Assembly (NCBI RefSeq): GCF_003722315.1 | Contig: NZ_CP033580.1 | Span: forward strand, 1,301,001-1,365,000 | DNA: 64,000 bases | Direction of reading: 5' to 3' | Origin: Thermoanaerobacter ethanolicus JW 200 | GTDB taxonomy: Bacteria > Bacillota > Thermoanaerobacteria > Thermoanaerobacterales > Thermoanaerobacteraceae | In this document: in pieces, positions 63,101 through 64,000 of the stretch | Layout of the letters: every line of letters begins with the position of its first letter | How positions within the stretch are numbered: the stretch's first letter is position 1 | Position numbers and translations under genes: made by a program | The notes under the pieces: model-generated | What the model was told of the DNA's origin: nothing | Database searches by the model: none | Seen by the model: the letters and a program-made list of their open reading frames with translations, nothing else

Positions 63101-64000
63101 ATGAGGAAGTTTTATGCTAAGGTAATAGCAGTATTAGTGATTCTCTCCCTTTTGGGTACCCTTATCGCAGGATGCGGGAGTAAAAATGTGTCAGATGCTA
63201 GGAAAAAAGTCTTGAAAGTTTCAATGGGACTTGGAGAAGCAGAATGGAAAGTGATGAAGGAAGATATTTTCCCACCATTTGAGCAAAAGTATGGTGTAAA
63301 AATTGAGCCTCTTCAAATTGAAGCAGGAGACCTTATTAAAAAGTTAGATGCTATGCACAAAGCAAATGCGATGGATATAGATATTATAACTCAAGATAAC
63401 ATGCAACTTGCTCCGCTTGTGGCAAAAGGGCTTGTGGAAGATTTGTCTCAGTATAGAGACATGATACCAAAGGAAGTAATACCAAGTCTTGTGCCAGTAG
63501 GAGAGTTTGATGGAAAGTTGTACTTTATGCCGTATAGACCAAATGTAGAAATAGCTTTCTACAACGAAGATAAATTCAACGAATACGGTTTAAAACTTCC
63601 TACAAATTGGGATGAGCTTTTGCAGGTTGCAAAGACTTTTAAAGAAAAAGAGGGCATAGGCAGAGTTATAATTAAAGAAAATTTGGGGCCTGACAGCACA
63701 GTTCAAATGTTTGACCTTATAAGGTCTGCTGGTGGTGACCCAACAGTATTGAATGATGAAGGTTCAATAAAAGCATTTACACTCTTGAAAGAATTACAGC
63801 CATACCTCTCTCCTGACTCAAAGAAAGCTGACTGGAATACACCTGTAGAATATCTCGCAAAAGATAGTGTATATTTGGTTGAAAATTGGCCTTACACTGC
63901 AAACGTTCTTGTAGAGCAGTATGGCAAAAAGAACATTTTGGCATATCACGGTTGGGCAGGTCCGGTTAAAGAGTCCCACGTTTTAGGAGGAGAAGTTATA
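63101..64000 (+). CDS. Sugar ABC transporter substrate-binding lipoprotein (second system), partial
   Basis: The frame is open to the window end (300 codons seen). The signal peptide MRKFYAKVIAVLVILSLLGT ends with lipobox IAGC. MalE-like features include VKIEPLQIEAGDLIKKLDAMHKANAMDIDIITQDNM, GKLYFMPYRPNVEIAFYNEDKFNEYGLKLPTNWDELL and YLVENWPYTANVLVEQYG. AAGGAGG precedes ATG 63101. It follows the permeases, with which it forms the second importer. Sugar unknown. Confidence 0.9.
   Translation, partial: MRKFYAKVIAVLVILSLLGTLIAGCGSKNVSDARKKVLKVSMGLGEAEWKVMKEDIFPPFEQKYGVKIEPLQIEAGDLIKKLDAMHKANAMDIDIITQDNMQLAPLVAKGLVEDLSQYRDMIPKEVIPSLVPVGEFDGKLYFMPYRPNVEIAFYNEDKFNEYGLKLPTNWDELLQVAKTFKEKEGIGRVIIKENLGPDSTVQMFDLIRSAGGDPTVLNDEGSIKAFTLLKELQPYLSPDSKKADWNTPVEYLAKDSVYLVENWPYTANVLVEQYGKKNILAYHGWAGPVKESHVLGGEVI

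Overview
This is a low-GC window from a spore-forming, saccharolytic, thermophilic Firmicute, most probably Thermoanaerobacter or a close relative. The clues are an alpha/beta-type small acid-soluble spore protein, a T-box-controlled valS, a LarE/B/C nickel-cofactor operon with a split larC, and a 775-residue family-65 phosphorylase of the length I recall for T. brockii kojibiose phosphorylase. The species is inferred, not shown.

Layout. 1-6.4 kb: end of a cation P-type ATPase, a small conserved protein, ndk, an MFS drug exporter, the Amj-type lipid II flippase, an IS30 insertion and a YkuK-like protein. 6.4-13.2 kb: three insertion sequences in a row (ISL3, an IS4/IS701-like element, IS1380). 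The last two have cut an FAD-dependent oxidoreductase gene and a PAP2 phosphatase gene in half. 13.3-17.4 kb: YIP1 protein, GNAT-like protein, pgsA, chemoreceptor. 17.5-20.3 kb: larE-larB-larC1/larC2, making the nickel pincer cofactor of lactate racemase, with a probable -1 frameshift joining larC1 and larC2. 20.6-24.5 kb: a two-component system next to two secreted DUF2680-type proteins that share a 42-bp upstream motif. 24.5-28.2 kb: a Tn554-like transposon (tnpA, tnpB, tnpC). 28.2-30.4 kb: bioY with a BirA operator, a bifunctional nuclease, and a GAF-LuxR regulator.

30.6-38.3 kb is a bacteriocin-like island: three double-glycine-leader peptides, two small membrane proteins, two near-identical leader regions, and a peptidase-C39 ABC exporter broken by a group II intron that is itself 3'-truncated. 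38.35-43.4 kb is a Mu/Tn7-like element (DDE transposase, ATPase, DUF6431 protein) with an IS110 inserted inside it; it has itself landed in an ISLre2 remnant. 43.9-52.8 kb returns to core genes: T-box-valS, GNAT, folC, tRNA-Pro(CGG), a beta-propeller, DUF4364, SASP and an iron-sulfur reductase. 52.8-64 kb is a sugar region: LacI regulator, kojibiose-phosphorylase-like enzyme, ABC importer and beta-phosphoglucomutase, then a second LacI regulator with a second importer that runs off the window.

The most interesting signal is a family of three non-coding, GC-rich, foldback elements (267-331 bp) at 20.3, 34.7 and 51.3 kb. Each begins CAG and ends CTG, each sits at a terminator, and each is flanked by a direct duplication of the whole terminator hairpin (17, 40 and 23 bp). 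Two copies carry a 36-bp loop in opposite orientations between 17-bp inverted repeats. A second theme is that all six IS transposases of different families have their Shine-Dalgarno or start codon inside a long inverted repeat, as if each were protected against read-through translation.
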